Source of the DNA: Centropus unirufus
Lineage: Eukaryota; Chordata; Aves; Cuculiformes; Centropidae
Assembly (NCBI GenBank): GCA_013397695.1
Contig: VYZI01000002.1
Span: 4,133,138-4,197,137, forward strand
DNA length: 64,000 nucleotides
Reading direction: 5' to 3'
The stretch's first letter is position 1, and each line of letters opens with the position of its first letter. Below are positions 63,401-64,000 of this stretch, in pieces. A program made the position numbers and the translations under genes. The notes below the pieces were generated by a model. It ran no database searches. It had not been told where the DNA came from and saw only the letters and a program-made list of their open reading frames with translations.

Positions 63401-63818
63401 AGGACTGGAGTAACTACCATGTGAAGACCGGCTGAGAGAGCTGGGCTTGTGCAGCCTAGACAAGACTCCCAGGAGACCTTATAGTAACCCTTCATGGGGA
63501 AGGAAGGGGTCCTACAGGAAAGCTGGACAGAGGCTCTTTATCTGTGAGTGCAATGACAGGACAAGGGGTAAGGGTTTTAAGCTGAAAGAGGGGGATTTAG
63601 ATATTGGGAAGAAATTTTTTACTGTGAGGGTGGTAAAGGACTGGAACAGGTTGCCTAGAGAAGTCATGGATGCCCCATCCCTGTGGGTGTTCAAGCCCAG
63701 GCTGGATGAGGCTTTGAGCATCTTGATCTAGTGGAAGGTGTCCCTGCCCATATCAGGGTGTGTGGAACTAGATGATCTTTAAGATCCCTTTGAACCAAGA
63801 CCATTCTATGAATCTATG
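63401..63818 (+). mobile_element. CR1 LINE copy, 3' ORF2 end plus 3' UTR, plus orientation
   Basis: The copy begins at GAGGACTGGAGTAACTACCA and carries GAGAGAGCTGGGCTTGTGCA, a diverged form of the usual CR1 sequence. The ORF2 tail is readable to 63731, with FFTVRVVKDWNRLPREVMDA and PSLWVFKPRLDEALSILI, a close match to the CR1 C-terminal motif. The 3' UTR (TAGTGGAAGGTGTCCCTGCC) and the terminus CCATTCTATGAATCTATG follow. It is 5' truncated and cannot move by itself. Confidence 0.95.
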
Positions 63819-64000
63819 GTTTTGGCAGATGTAGTGAAGTAATGGCTGAGGATATATCATGGATACGGAAATGTGCACTAGAGGTAATTTTTCATTGTTA
63901 GTAGATTTGACTTCCTTGCAAATCTTTTGAAAGATCTGCAAATGACTTACGAGCATCTGTTTTTTCGCAGTAGACTTCTGCTTTTCTTTATGCTAAGCCT
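63819..64000. other. Unique DNA to the window edge
   Basis: Short AT-rich remainder after the CR1 terminus. No feature seen. Confidence 0.6.

Noticed and set aside
63447..63731. 94-codon open frame as a possible host gene
   Set aside because: It is the CR1 ORF2 tail (DWNRLPREV...) inside a truncated LINE.
14171..64000. Search for LTR elements, endogenous viral genes, tRNA genes, snoRNA boxes and CRISPR-like regular repeats
   Set aside because: I saw no paired LTRs, pol or gag motifs, tRNA T-loop signatures or regularly spaced repeats; reading by eye could miss decayed ones.

Overview
The window is vertebrate nuclear DNA, almost certainly from a bird. It carries one protein-coding gene, and its recognisable interspersed repeats are CR1 non-LTR retrotransposon pieces whose 3' ends carry the avian ATTCTATG-type termini. 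I see no operons, CRISPR arrays, tRNA or rRNA genes, DNA transposons or LTR elements. Outside one CpG island the DNA is AT-rich. I cannot name the species from this sequence alone.

The gene is HS3ST1 (heparan sulfate glucosamine 3-O-sulfotransferase 1), on the minus strand. Its whole 320-residue coding region lies in one exon (4054-5016). A strong splice acceptor sits upstream at 5145/5146. A candidate 3' end lies near 3760, after an AATAAA at 3778-3783. The inferred 5' non-coding exon lies in a CpG island (about 13330-14080), where a GTGAGT donor at 13651-13646 would start an 8.5 kb intron. The island holds GC boxes, a G-quadruplex-type run and a C/EBP-type site. The 5' UTR carries two short uORFs just before the ATG. 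If the inferred splice is right, an exon-1 ATG extends the first of these to 33 codons, in the same frame as the main ORF but closed by a stop.

The remaining 50 kb (14.1-64 kb) upstream of HS3ST1 looks like a gene desert. It contains CR1 pieces on both strands (15255-15336 +, 23456-23515 -, 25271-25848 -, 50459-50512 -, 56395-56941 +, 63401-63818 +), scattered microsatellites, and several AT-rich stretches dense in homeodomain-type motifs that could be conserved regulatory elements. The ORFs there are short, mostly lack an ATG context or relatives I recognise, and look like chance.

I did not find a clear undescribed system. The most unusual structural signals are a near-perfect 32-bp palindrome at 46281-46312, a compound hairpin 1 kb away at 45247-45282, and the layered uORF arrangement of HS3ST1.
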